This document shows positions 32,949 to 40,328 of a DNA stretch of 40,782 bases, one piece after another. This DNA is from JBFHKO01 sp041595355. Its GTDB lineage: Bacteria > Pseudomonadota > Gammaproteobacteria > Enterobacterales > Aeromonadaceae. The notes under the pieces are model-generated. The model saw only the letters and a list, made by a program, of their open reading frames with translations, did not search any database and had not been told where the DNA came from. The position numbers were made by a program, and so were the translations under genes. How positions within the stretch are numbered: position 1 is the stretch's first letter; each line of letters opens with the position of its first letter. The stretch spans positions 1 to 40,782 of the forward strand of contig JBFHKO010000001.1 in the NCBI GenBank assembly GCA_041595355.1, read 5' to 3'.

Positions 32949-33980
32949 TCAGGGCTTGACGACTACTTCCTTGACGCCCTTGACTTCGATGCTGACGCGG
33001 CGATCCGGAGCCAGGCAGACGATCAACTGCTGGCGATTCATGCCCTCTGCGCACTGGGTGCCGGTGACCGGATTGGCTTCACCGAGGCCGATGGCGGTGA
33101 TGTTGGCCGGCAGCAGTCCCTTGCTGATCAGGAAGTTGGCAACCGACTGGGCACGGCGCTCGGACAGTGCCTGATTGGCCTGATCGGAGCCGATGCGATC
33201 GGTGTAGCCGTAGACGACAGTCTTCTTGTCCTGCATCTGCAGTTGCTGGATGTCATTGTACAGCTTGGTCAGCGCAGCCACCCCGGCCGGCTTCAGGGTA
33301 GCCTTGTTGAAGTCGAACAGCACATCCGAGGTCAGGGTGAAATGCTTGGTTTCAATCACCGGAGCCGGAGCCGGAGCCGGGGCCGGTGCGGGAGCCGGGG
33401 CCGCCACTGGAGCCGGTGCCGAGCTGCGGGTCGGGTAGTAGACGGCTTCCAGGCCGACGTTATGCACGTCGGTACGGCCGGTCAGGCCATTGCCCAAATC
33501 GTCGATGTAGCGGTAACGCAGTTGCAGATCCAGCGGATCGGCCAGCCGGAAGGCCAGGCCCGTACCGACGATGGGGGCGTAATGCTGATCGGAGGTGCCC
33601 AGGGCGTCGTTGGTCAGGTACCAGCGGTACACACCGACTTCGCCCAGCAGGGAAACATTCTCGCTCAGCGGCAGGCGCGGCAGGGCGGAGACGTTCCAGC
33701 CGTGGGCGCGATAATCCTGGCCGTCAATCTTGCCGTCACCCAGCCAGTTGTAGCCGGCTTCCAGACCAGCATAGTCGCCGAAGGTATAGCCGACGAAGCC
33801 GCGGTAGGACGCGGTATCGCGCACCGAGTCGTTGGCATTGCGGTTGATGTCGGAATAATTGTTCCATCCGGCACCGGCACCAATGAAGGCACCTTCGGCG
33901 TCAGCCGCTTGAACAGATGAGACGACTGCCAGACTGGCCAGTGCGCCGCTGATGAAGAGCGAAACCACTGTCTTTTTCAT
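32949..33980 (-). CDS. ompA: OmpA family porin
   Basis: Major outer-membrane protein linking the membrane to peptidoglycan. It has 343 residues. The signal peptide is 1-25 (cleavage after VQA). An eight-stranded barrel spans 26-185 (AFIGAGAGWNNY... GLEAVYYPTR). An Ala-Pro hinge lies at 187-207. The OmpA-like periplasmic domain spans 210-335 with DVLFDFNKATLKP and GYTDRIGSD...LSERRAQSV; D261 and R276 correspond to the diaminopimelate-binding D271/R286 of E. coli. A disulfide pair C310/C322 is also conserved. AAAGGAG precedes ATG at 33980. The highly expressed nature fits its strong terminator. CATAAT on the minus strand (34032-34037) may be the -10. Confidence 0.96.
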   Translation of the reverse strand: MKKTVVSLFISGALASLAVVSSVQAADAEGAFIGAGAGWNNYSDINRNANDSVRDTASYRGFVGYTFGDYAGLEAGYNWLGDGKIDGQDYRAHGWNVSALPRLPLSENVSLLGEVGVYRWYLTNDALGTSDQHYAPIVGTGLAFRLADPLDLQLRYRYIDDLGNGLTGRTDVHNVGLEAVYYPTRSSAPAPVAAPAPAPAPAPAPAPVIETKHFTLTSDVLFDFNKATLKPAGVAALTKLYNDIQQLQMQDKKTVVYGYTDRIGSDQANQALSERRAQSVANFLISKGLLPANITAIGLGEANPVTGTQCAEGMNRQQLIVCLAPDRRVSIEVKGVKEVVVKP

Positions 33981-34059
33981 TGTGAACTCCTTTAGGTAGA
34001 ACCTTGAATCCCTGCCATCTGAGGCGCTGCCATTATGGTACAGGCTGGGTAGCTTGCAC

Positions 34060-34541
34060 AGTGGCTGCCAAAAAAATCGTACTCATACGGGCAGTTTCCG
34101 GGCCCCGAGCCAAGGGCCATGGGGCTGGTCTTGCCGGTAAGGGACGCGCCTTTTCGGCAGACTCAATACCAGTGTAGTTTGCCTTTTCTAAAAAACATTT
34201 ATTTATAATGACTTAGCCTATTTTAACGCTGAAGGCAGGGCCTGCAGCCCTCCAGCCCAGTGATGCCCGGTCACCTTTTACAGTATGATCAGGCTTCGAT
34301 TGAGTTAAATTTTGACGAAGTCGACAAGTTACAACTGTTAGATCCAACAGCTCGATTTTTTGGTTTACCTTCTGTATGCGACAAGGTAGTATGCGATGGT
34401 TGCCAATTGACAATGCTGCATTACACTTACAACAATACAAAAACAGAATAATGAGAGAGTGGGATAAATCTGATGGATACACACTATAGACATGACTGAA
34501 CCAATGCGGACTCTTGTTCCGCAGCATGAACGAGGAATCGT
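34060..34541. other. AT-rich intergenic region between ompA and the XRE gene
   Basis: About 480 nt, clearly AT-richer than its neighbours, especially 34180-34490. A consensus TATAAT lies at 34204-34209 (plus strand) after TTGCCT (34179-34184) with a long 19-nt spacer, and TTGACA is at 34407-34412. A 62-codon frame from 34263 (a CxxC at VVCDGC) has no Shine-Dalgarno and no recognised family, so I do not call it a gene. The stretch could hold a small RNA, a long leader, or acquired DNA. Confidence 0.5.
34505..34523. promoter_or_regulatory. Inverted repeat before the XRE regulator
   Basis: TGCGGA (34505-34510), 7 nt, TCCGCA (34518-34523), ending 18 nt before the ATG. The position suits an operator for autorepression by the small HTH protein, or a leader hairpin. 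Confidence 0.4.
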
Positions 34542-34805
34542 ATGAATATCAGCACTCTCTCCGTTGGACAAAAAATTCGCCTGATCCGGGAAACCGTAGG
34601 CCTGAGTCGCCCCAAGTTTGCTGAACTGCTCGGCGTGCCGCCGACGACACTGAAAAATTACGAACTGGGTTACCGCGAAGTGGGTGGCGCCTTCCTGGTG
34701 GCGCTGGCACGCCAGGAGCAACTGCATTGTTTTACCCTCTGGCTGCTGTCCGACAAGACGGCCCTGGAGATTGGTCAGATCAGCCCGGCCGAATACAGCA
34801 AGTGA
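34542..34805 (+). CDS. Small XRE-family helix-turn-helix regulator
   Basis: An 87-residue protein consisting of one Cro/C1-type HTH domain: VGQKIRLIRETVGLSRPKFAELLGVPPTTLKNYELGYREV (8-47), where the recognition helix is PTTLKNYE. The C-terminal helix region (FLVALARQEQLHCFTLWLLSDKT) may dimerise. GAGGAA lies 6 nt before the ATG. Codon use is GC-rich like the chromosome, unlike its AT-rich upstream region. Targets unknown; prophage or toxin-antitoxin genes are not seen nearby. It ends at a strong terminator. Confidence 0.85.
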   Translation: MNISTLSVGQKIRLIRETVGLSRPKFAELLGVPPTTLKNYELGYREVGGAFLVALARQEQLHCFTLWLLSDKTALEIGQISPAEYSK

Positions 34806-34830
34806 TGCCGCAGCAGGCATGATATTGTCG

Positions 34831-34863
34831 ACAAAACGCCACCTTCGGGTGGCGTTTTGTTTT
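34831..34863 (+). terminator. Rho-independent terminator after the XRE gene
   Basis: A 13-bp perfect stem (34831-34843 with 34848-34860) has a stable TTCG tetraloop, followed by TTT. Confidence 0.93.
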
Positions 34864-34930
34864 GCTTGCGTGGCACCGGTATTACACTGGATCCTGATCG
34901 CTCTCCCATTCAATTCAGAGGAATTGCATC

Positions 34931-35737
34931 GTGAACGTGAACAAGTGGATAGGTCTCTGGCTGTTGGCCAGTCTGACAGTCGCCTGTGTGGCATCGCCCA
35001 CCGGGCGGCGCCAGCTGTTGCTCTACCAGGACGCCGAGGTGGCCCAGCTGGGCCTGGCTTCCTTCGATGAGATGAAAAAGCAGGAAAAAATCGCCACCGA
35101 TCCGGCGCTGAACCGGTATGTCGGTTGCGTGGCCGAGGCGGTGACCCGACAGATCCCGGCCCATTACCAGACCGGCGCGGCTGCCTGGGAGGTGGTGCTG
35201 TTTGATTCGCCCCAGATCAACGCCTTCGCCCTGCCGGGGGGACGCATCGGTGTCTATACGGGCCTGCTGAAAGTGGCCAAGGATCAGGATCAGCTGGCCG
35301 CGGTGCTGGGCCATGAGGTGGCGCATGTGCTGGCCAAGCATTCCAATGAGCGGCTTTCCAATACCCAGGTCGCCAATCTGGGCATGGTCGCCGCCGACAT
35401 GGCGCTGGGCGAGTCACCGGTGCGCCAGTCAGCCATGGCGGCACTGGGCCTGGGAGCTCAGGTGGGCTACCTGCTGCCCTACGGGCGGTTGCAGGAGTCG
35501 GAGGCCGATGTGCTGGGGTTGCAGTTGATGGCGCGAGCCGGTTTCCAGCCCGAGGCGGCGGTCAGCCTGTGGCAGAATATGGCCCAGGCGACCAGCCGGC
35601 AACCCAGTGTGGAGTTCCTCTCCACACACCCCTCCAACGAGCGGCGAATCGCACAACTGCAGCAGCAACTGGCGATAGTGGCTCCCGACTTCGAACAGGC
35701 CCGAGCGCTGGGGCGATATCCCCAGTGTCGGGGCTAG
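34931..35737 (+). CDS. M48 family metallopeptidase, putative lipoprotein (YcaL/LoiP-like)
   Basis: A 268-residue secreted M48 peptidase. The N-terminal signal with Cys19 (LLASLTVAC) suggests a lipoprotein, though the residue at -3 is atypical. INAFALPGGRIGVYTGLL (96-113), the zinc motif HEVAH (128-132) and third ligand E190 in QESEADVLGLQLM are present. STHPSNERRIAQL is the family C-terminal motif. This fits the periplasmic YcaL/LoiP/BepA group in outer-membrane protein quality control. Start is GTG at 34931 with GAGGAA 7 nt upstream. It is monocistronic. A hairpin follows at 35763-35781. Confidence 0.9.
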   Translation: MNVNKWIGLWLLASLTVACVASPTGRRQLLLYQDAEVAQLGLASFDEMKKQEKIATDPALNRYVGCVAEAVTRQIPAHYQTGAAAWEVVLFDSPQINAFALPGGRIGVYTGLLKVAKDQDQLAAVLGHEVAHVLAKHSNERLSNTQVANLGMVAADMALGESPVRQSAMAALGLGAQVGYLLPYGRLQESEADVLGLQLMARAGFQPEAAVSLWQNMAQATSRQPSVEFLSTHPSNERRIAQLQQQLAIVAPDFEQARALGRYPQCRG

Positions 35738-35762
35738 GCACGCGCGGCTGGCGCTATCGGCT

Positions 35763-35781
35763 CCCCGGGCTTGCCCCGGGG
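35763..35781 (+). terminator. GC hairpin after the M48 gene
   Basis: CCCCGGG (35763-35769) and CCCGGGG (35775-35781) form a 7-bp stem, followed by GGCTTTC. Weak T content. Confidence 0.4.
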
Positions 35782-35815
35782 GCTTTCAATCCGGCCTGGG
35801 TTGGACGGGAAATTC

Positions 35816-35824
35816 TGCTATAGT
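35816..35824 (+). promoter_or_regulatory. Extended -10 promoter of fklB
   Basis: TGCTATAGT is an extended -10 (TGn plus TATAGT, 5 of 6), about 36 nt before the fklB ATG. There is no clear -35 at 17 nt, which extended -10 promoters can tolerate. Confidence 0.45.
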
Positions 35825-35859
35825 AGGCGACTTTCTCATGCAAGCGGAGTCACGTCACT

Positions 35860-36474
35860 ATGTCCCAATATGAAACCATCGAGCAGAAGGCCAGCTACGG
35901 TATCGGCCGCCAGATCGGCGACCAACTGGCCAATCAGTCTTTTGAAGGCCTGGCACTGTCCGCCGTGCAGCAAGGCATCGAAGACGCCCTGCTCGACAAG
36001 GCGTTTGCCGTCAGCCGTGAGGAGATCGGTGAAGCGTTCCGCCTGCTGACCGAGCGTCTGGAGGCCGAAGAGCAGGCCCGTGGCGAGAAGATGGGCGCCG
36101 AAGGCCAAGCGTTCCTGGCAGCCAATGCCGAGCGTCCGGAAGTACAGGTGACCGAGTCCGGCCTGCAGTACGAAGTGCTCCAGGCTGGCGAGGGTGCCGT
36201 TCCTTCCCGCAATGACAAGGTTCGCGTGCACTATCATGGCACCTTCACCGACGGTCAGGTCTTCGATAGCTCGGTGCAGCGCGGCGAGCCTGCCGAGTTC
36301 CCGGTAGGTGGCGTGATCCCGGGCTGGGTCGAGGCACTGCAACTGATGCCGGCCGGCTCCAAGTGGAAGCTGTTCATCCCTCACAATCTGGCCTACGGCG
36401 AGCGCGGTGCCGGCAGCATTCCTCCCTACTCCGCCCTGGTGTTCGAAGTAGAACTGCTGGACGTGCTGGGCTAA
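35860..36474 (+). CDS. fklB: FKBP-type peptidyl-prolyl isomerase FklB
   Basis: A 204-residue prolyl isomerase. The N-terminal dimerisation domain (about 1-90, QKASYGIGRQIGDQLANQSFEGL) is collinear with E. coli FklB (206 residues). The FKBP domain (about 105-204) has VRVHYHGTFTDGQVFDSS, VIPGWVEALQLMPAGSKW, IPHNLAYGERGAG and FEVELLDVL. There is no signal peptide, which separates it from periplasmic FkpA. GGAG lies 11 nt before the ATG. It ends at a strong terminator. Confidence 0.95.
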   Translation: MSQYETIEQKASYGIGRQIGDQLANQSFEGLALSAVQQGIEDALLDKAFAVSREEIGEAFRLLTERLEAEEQARGEKMGAEGQAFLAANAERPEVQVTESGLQYEVLQAGEGAVPSRNDKVRVHYHGTFTDGQVFDSSVQRGEPAEFPVGGVIPGWVEALQLMPAGSKWKLFIPHNLAYGERGAGSIPPYSALVFEVELLDVLG

Positions 36475-36496
36475 GCGTCCTCACTTTCGAAGCATG

Positions 36497-36522
36497 AAGG
36501 CCGGATTATTCCGGCCTTTTTT
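36497..36522 (+). terminator. Rho-independent terminator of fklB
   Basis: AAGGCCGGA (36497-36505), TTAT loop, TCCGGCCTT (36510-36518), then TTTT. Confidence 0.92.
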
Positions 36523-36571
36523 GATCCGGCGGCGCTGACTCGGCAAAGAAAGGGGGCGCGCTGTCGCCGGC

Positions 36572-38725
36572 TCAGGTTCCCCGGCGCCATTGGTGATAAC
36601 GGGCCACCCAGCTCAGCAGGCGAGGGGAGACATGGGCGCGTTTCCATTCACCGGCCGCGTACTTGTTGGCTTCGGCCAGGGTGGGGTAGCTGTGGAGGGT
36701 GGACAATATCTTGTTCAGTCCCAGCTTCCAGCGCATCGCCAATACGAATTCGGCCAGCAACTCGCCGGCATGTTCGCCCACCAGGCTGACACCGAGGATG
36801 CGATCCTTGCCTGGCTGGGTCAGGACTTTGACAAAGCCCTGGGTGATGCCATCGGTAATCGCCCGGTCGAGGTCCCGCATCTCGAAGCGGGTCACTTCAT
36901 AGGCGATGCCCTGCTGCCTGGCCTCCTGCTCGTTCAGGCCGACCCGGGCGATTTCGGGATCGGTGAAGGTTGTCCAGGGAATGGCGCTGTAGTCGACCTT
37001 GAATTTGCGCAGGCTGCCGAACAGGGCATTGACGGTGGCATACCAGGCCTGATGACCGGCGGTATGGGTAAACTGATAGGGCCCGGCCACATCACCGGCC
37101 GCGAAGATGTTGGGGTAGAGGGTCTCCAGATAGTCGTTGGTCTGCACGGTGCGCTGCGTCGGAATACCGAGCTCCTCAAGACCGAAACCGCTCAGTCGCG
37201 GGGCGCGTCCGACGGCACACAGCAGCATGTCGAATTCGAGGCGCTGAGTCTGGCCCGCATGCTCGACCAGCAGGCATTTATGTTCTGCTTCGCGTTCGCA
37301 GCCGAGGGCCCGGTGGCCGGTGAGCACGCGGATGCCATCGGCCTCCAGAGCCTGTCGAGCAACATCTGATACCTCCTCATCTTCATGACTCAGGATCCTG
37401 GGGCCCATCTCGATCTGAGTCACCTGCGAGCCCAGGCGCGCCAGTGCCTGAGCCAGCTCGCAGCCGATGGGACCGCCACCCAGTATGATGAGTCGCCTGG
37501 GCGCGGCATCCAGTTGGGCCAATGCCTCCCACAGGGTATCCGAGGTGAGATACCCCACCTCGTCGAGACCCGGCAAGGGGGGCACTGCCGGGCGGGCACC
37601 GGCGGCGATGATGATGCTGCGGGCCGTCAGGCGCTCGGTGTGGCCATCGGGCGTCTCAATCTCGACGGTCCAGGGATCGCACAGGCGGGCATACCCTTGG
37701 CGCACCTCGACCCCGAGGGTGGTGTAACGCTCAACGCTGTCATGAGGGGCGACGCGGCGGATCACCTCATGCACCCGGGCCATCACCTGACGAAATGAAA
37801 CCTGCGGCGGCATGCCGGTCAGGCCGTAGCGTTCGGCGTGACGCAGCTGATGGGCCAGTTTGGCGCTGCGGATCAGGGCCTTGCTGGGGACACAACCGTA
37901 ATTCAGGCAGTCGCCGCCCATCTTGTGGGCCTCGATGAGGGTCACCTTGGCTTTCACGGCGGCGGCAATGTAGGCGCTGACCAGACCGGCCGCGCCGGCC
38001 CCGATGACAATGAGGTTGCGCTCGAAACGGGCGGGCTTACGCCAACGGGCATAGATCCGCCGCCGCTGCCAGACGCCGACCGCCAGTTTGGCTAGCCAGG
38101 GAAAGAGACCCAGCAGTGCAAAGGAGAGCAGCAGCCCCGGTGACAAGATGCCGCCGAGGTGGGTGAGTTGCGCCAGCTGGGTGCCGGCGTTGACGTACAC
38201 CAGGGTGCCGGCCAGCATGCCAATCTGACTGACGCCGTAGAAGGTTGCCCCGCGCATCGGCGTCAGCCCCATCAGCAGATTGATGAGGAAAAAGGGAAAC
38301 ACCGGTATCAGACGCAAGGTGAACAGATAGAAGGCGCCATCCCGGGCGATGCCGGCGTTGACCGCCTCGAGCCGTTCGCCAAAGCGCGCCTGCACACTGT
38401 CGCGCAGCAGATAGCGGGCGGACAGGAAGGCCAGCAAGGCGCCAATACTGGATGCGAACGACACTAGTATGGTTCCCCAGAGCAGACCAAACAGGGCTCC
38501 TGCCGCCACTGTCATCAGCGCCGCCCCCGGCAGCGAGGGGGCGACCACCAGCACATAAACGAGGAAAAACAGTGTGGCCGCCAGGAAGGGGGAGTGCGCC
38601 CGCCATTCAAGCAGGGCGCCGAGCCCCGATTTCAATGCCGACAGGGTGAAGTAGCGCGGCAGATCGAAGGCGAAGAAGAGGATCACCATCAGGATGATGG
38701 CGAGCAGAAGTAGTCCCTTTTTCAT
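36572..38725 (-). CDS. TVP38/DedA-like membrane domain fused to a pyridine nucleotide-disulfide oxidoreductase
   Basis: A 717-residue fusion. Residues 1-220 are a TVP38/TMEM64 (VTT) membrane domain: a first TM at 3-20, YVLVVAPSLPGAALMTVAAGALFG, and FTLRLIPVFPFFLINLLMGLTPM. Residues 236-700 are an FAD/NAD(P)-dependent oxidoreductase related to mercuric reductase and dihydrolipoamide dehydrogenase: IVIGAGAAGLVSAYIAA (239-255), redox pair C273/C278 in GGDCLNYGCVPSK, NAD motif IILGGGPIGCELAQALARLG, and FAAGDVAG. In the dimer-interface motif the usual HPT is YPT (LHSYPTLAE), so the base pair is changed. There is no MerA-like C-terminal Cys pair. GGAGG lies 7 nt before ATG at 38725; the upstream frame to 39028 has no homology. 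Substrate unknown; membrane-coupled redox chemistry is likely. Confidence 0.9.
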   Translation of the reverse strand: MKKGLLLLAIILMVILFFAFDLPRYFTLSALKSGLGALLEWRAHSPFLAATLFFLVYVLVVAPSLPGAALMTVAAGALFGLLWGTILVSFASSIGALLAFLSARYLLRDSVQARFGERLEAVNAGIARDGAFYLFTLRLIPVFPFFLINLLMGLTPMRGATFYGVSQIGMLAGTLVYVNAGTQLAQLTHLGGILSPGLLLSFALLGLFPWLAKLAVGVWQRRRIYARWRKPARFERNLIVIGAGAAGLVSAYIAAAVKAKVTLIEAHKMGGDCLNYGCVPSKALIRSAKLAHQLRHAERYGLTGMPPQVSFRQVMARVHEVIRRVAPHDSVERYTTLGVEVRQGYARLCDPWTVEIETPDGHTERLTARSIIIAAGARPAVPPLPGLDEVGYLTSDTLWEALAQLDAAPRRLIILGGGPIGCELAQALARLGSQVTQIEMGPRILSHEDEEVSDVARQALEADGIRVLTGHRALGCEREAEHKCLLVEHAGQTQRLEFDMLLCAVGRAPRLSGFGLEELGIPTQRTVQTNDYLETLYPNIFAAGDVAGPYQFTHTAGHQAWYATVNALFGSLRKFKVDYSAIPWTTFTDPEIARVGLNEQEARQQGIAYEVTRFEMRDLDRAITDGITQGFVKVLTQPGKDRILGVSLVGEHAGELLAEFVLAMRWKLGLNKILSTLHSYPTLAEANKYAAGEWKRAHVSPRLLSWVARYHQWRRGT

Positions 38726-39076
38726 GTGTGGCCTCCGAGCCTGGAATGGGCGGCCTGCTGTGTGACGGGGCCGTGTTGAGTTGGATGCGTCATGTTCGTC
38801 CCTGGTTATTCCGATGTTGGGGTCTAGATCGGGGCCGGCAGTCCGATTATTACCGCTGTGCAGCATTAAGCATTGGTCAGGATCCCGTGGCCAGCCATGG
38901 TCATTGCCATGCCGATCCGGCATGCAAATGCGAATGCGTGTAAGAAACAGTGTACCCGGGACGACAGAAGGAGTACGAAAACCCTGTTGCGAACCATTAT
39001 CCCGTTGCAGCGGTTTTCTCCCAGCCACCCGGCTGCGGGTTCAACCCACCCCATCAATTCGGATAGGAGCTTGACC
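38726..39076. other. Divergent control region between the fusion oxidoreductase and the bufferin operon
   Basis: No gene is supported in this 351-nt stretch. It must hold the promoters of both neighbours. CATGCCG (38908-38914), ATC, CGGCATG (38918-38924) is a perfect 7-bp inverted repeat. GTACCC (38952-38957) and CGAAA (38976-38980), 18 nt apart, resemble the GTAACC/CGAA type of ECF promoter used for bufferin-like genes in Caulobacter; this is weak by eye. A consensus sigma70 promoter is not obvious. Confidence 0.4.
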
Positions 39077-39379
39077 ATGAACCAGAAAATCAGTGCCGTT
39101 TCCCTTGCGCTGGCCCTCGGCGCCGCCATGACCGTCGTTGCCGTTCCTGCCAGTGCCGCTGATGATGTGGCGGCCAAGGAGAAGTGCTTCGGCGTCGCGC
39201 TCAAGGGCAAGAATGATTGCAAGGCCGGCGCCGGCACCACCTGTGCAGGTTCGTCCAAGATAGACTATCAGGGTAATGCCTGGTCGCTGGTGCCTGCCGG
39301 CACCTGCGAGAAAACGGTGTCACCCACCTCCGCGACTGGCTATGGTCAGCTCGAAGAATTCGAGGAAGTGAAGGCCTGA
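39077..39379 (+). CDS. Bufferin-type RiPP precursor (DUF2282, BufA1-like)
   Basis: A 100-residue secreted small protein. Signal peptide 1-27 (ends VPASA). The mature part has four cysteines C37, C48, C56 and C77 in EKCFGVALKGKNDCKAG, GTTCAGSSKIDYQGNAW and VPAGTC, the DUF2282 signature. In bufferins the two central cysteines are converted by the DUF692 (MNIO) enzyme to thiooxazole-type heterocycles that bind copper, and the peptide is exported to the periplasm. The C-terminal 21 residues are acidic (QLEEFEEVKA). AGGAG lies 7 nt before ATG at 39077. The DUF692 gene follows 34 nt later. A copper-buffering role is by family, not shown here. Confidence 0.88.
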   Translation: MNQKISAVSLALALGAAMTVVAVPASAADDVAAKEKCFGVALKGKNDCKAGAGTTCAGSSKIDYQGNAWSLVPAGTCEKTVSPTSATGYGQLEEFEEVKA

Positions 39380-39413
39380 ACAGGTGATTAGCCCGGGATC
39401 AGGGAGCGCTGGC

Positions 39414-40328
39414 ATGAGCACAGTCAATCAATCCGAGCGGCAGGTGCCCGCCAGCGCGCCCCCTTTCTCGGCGGTGGCCGCCTTGCCGCCGCGGGTGGGG
39501 CTCGGTCTCAAACCCGAGCACTTCGCCGAGATAGTCGACCACTGGCCGGATATCGGTTTTTTTGAGATACATGCCGAAAATTATCTGGTTCCCGGTGGCC
39601 CCTTCCACCATTACCTGACCCGCATTCGCGAGCACTACCCCCTCTCCATGCATGGCGTGGGGTTGTCCATCGGCAGCGAGGGCCCCCTTGACGGTGACCA
39701 CTTGCAGGCCTTGCGGATCTTGCTCGAACGTTATCAGCCGGGTGCGTTTTCCGAACACCTGGCCTGGTCCACCCATGGCCCGCGATTCCTGAACGATTTG
39801 CTGCCGCTGGCGTACAGCCCGGCGGCACTGTCCCGGGTCTGTGATCACATTGATGAAGTGCAGTCGATTCTGGGGCGGCGCATGCTGCTGGAAAATCCTG
39901 CCACCTATGTCGAATTCGCGCACTCGAGCTACAGCGAGCCCGACTTCATCAGTGAGGTGATCCGCCGCACCGGTTGTGGCCTGCTGCTGGATGTCAACAA
40001 TGCCTATGTGACCTGTACCAATCATGGCCTGGATGTCGATGCCTATCTGGAGCAGCTGCCGCTGCAGGCGGTAGGGGAGATCCACCTGGCCGGTTTCAGC
40101 CGTGACAGCGATACGCTGGGGGCGCCACTGCTTATCGACAGCCATGGCAGTCGGGTGGACCCGGCGGTGTGGCGCCTCTATGCCCGCATGCTGGCGCGCA
40201 TCGGCGCCCAGCCTACCCTGATCGAGTGGGACAACGAGGTGCCACCTTTCGCCACCCTTTGGGACGAGGCGCGTCGAGCCGAGGGCTTCCTGGCGGCCGG
40301 GCAACCGGCACGGGTGGTGGTCTCATGA
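39414..40328 (+). CDS. DUF692/MNIO multinuclear iron oxidase (BufB-like)
   Basis: A 304-residue TIM-barrel enzyme of the MbnB/TglH/BufB family, which modifies cysteines of a RiPP precursor using a di- or tri-iron centre and oxygen. Motifs: RVGLGLKPEHF (27-37), FFEIHAENY (49-57), LSMHGVGLSIGS (77-88; H80), FSEHLAWS (112-119), LLENPATY (158-165), LLLDVNNAYV (190-199; D193, N195), VGEIHLAGF (220-228) and LIEWDNEVP (269-277). These supply the expected His/Asp/Glu/Asn ligands. ATG at 39414 has GGGAG 7 nt upstream; a GTG at 39384 is less likely. It overlaps the DUF2063 gene by 4 nt. Its substrate is almost certainly the upstream DUF2282 peptide. Confidence 0.93.
   Translation: MSTVNQSERQVPASAPPFSAVAALPPRVGLGLKPEHFAEIVDHWPDIGFFEIHAENYLVPGGPFHHYLTRIREHYPLSMHGVGLSIGSEGPLDGDHLQALRILLERYQPGAFSEHLAWSTHGPRFLNDLLPLAYSPAALSRVCDHIDEVQSILGRRMLLENPATYVEFAHSSYSEPDFISEVIRRTGCGLLLDVNNAYVTCTNHGLDVDAYLEQLPLQAVGEIHLAGFSRDSDTLGAPLLIDSHGSRVDPAVWRLYARMLARIGAQPTLIEWDNEVPPFATLWDEARRAEGFLAAGQPARVVVS

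Noticed and set aside
34263..34451. 62-codon frame with a CxxC in the AT-rich islet
   Set aside because: No Shine-Dalgarno, no family and short. It could be real, but the sequence alone does not support it.
38726..39028. N-terminal extension of the TVP38-oxidoreductase fusion
   Set aside because: No homology; ATG at 38725 has a strong GGAGG and starts right before the first TM.
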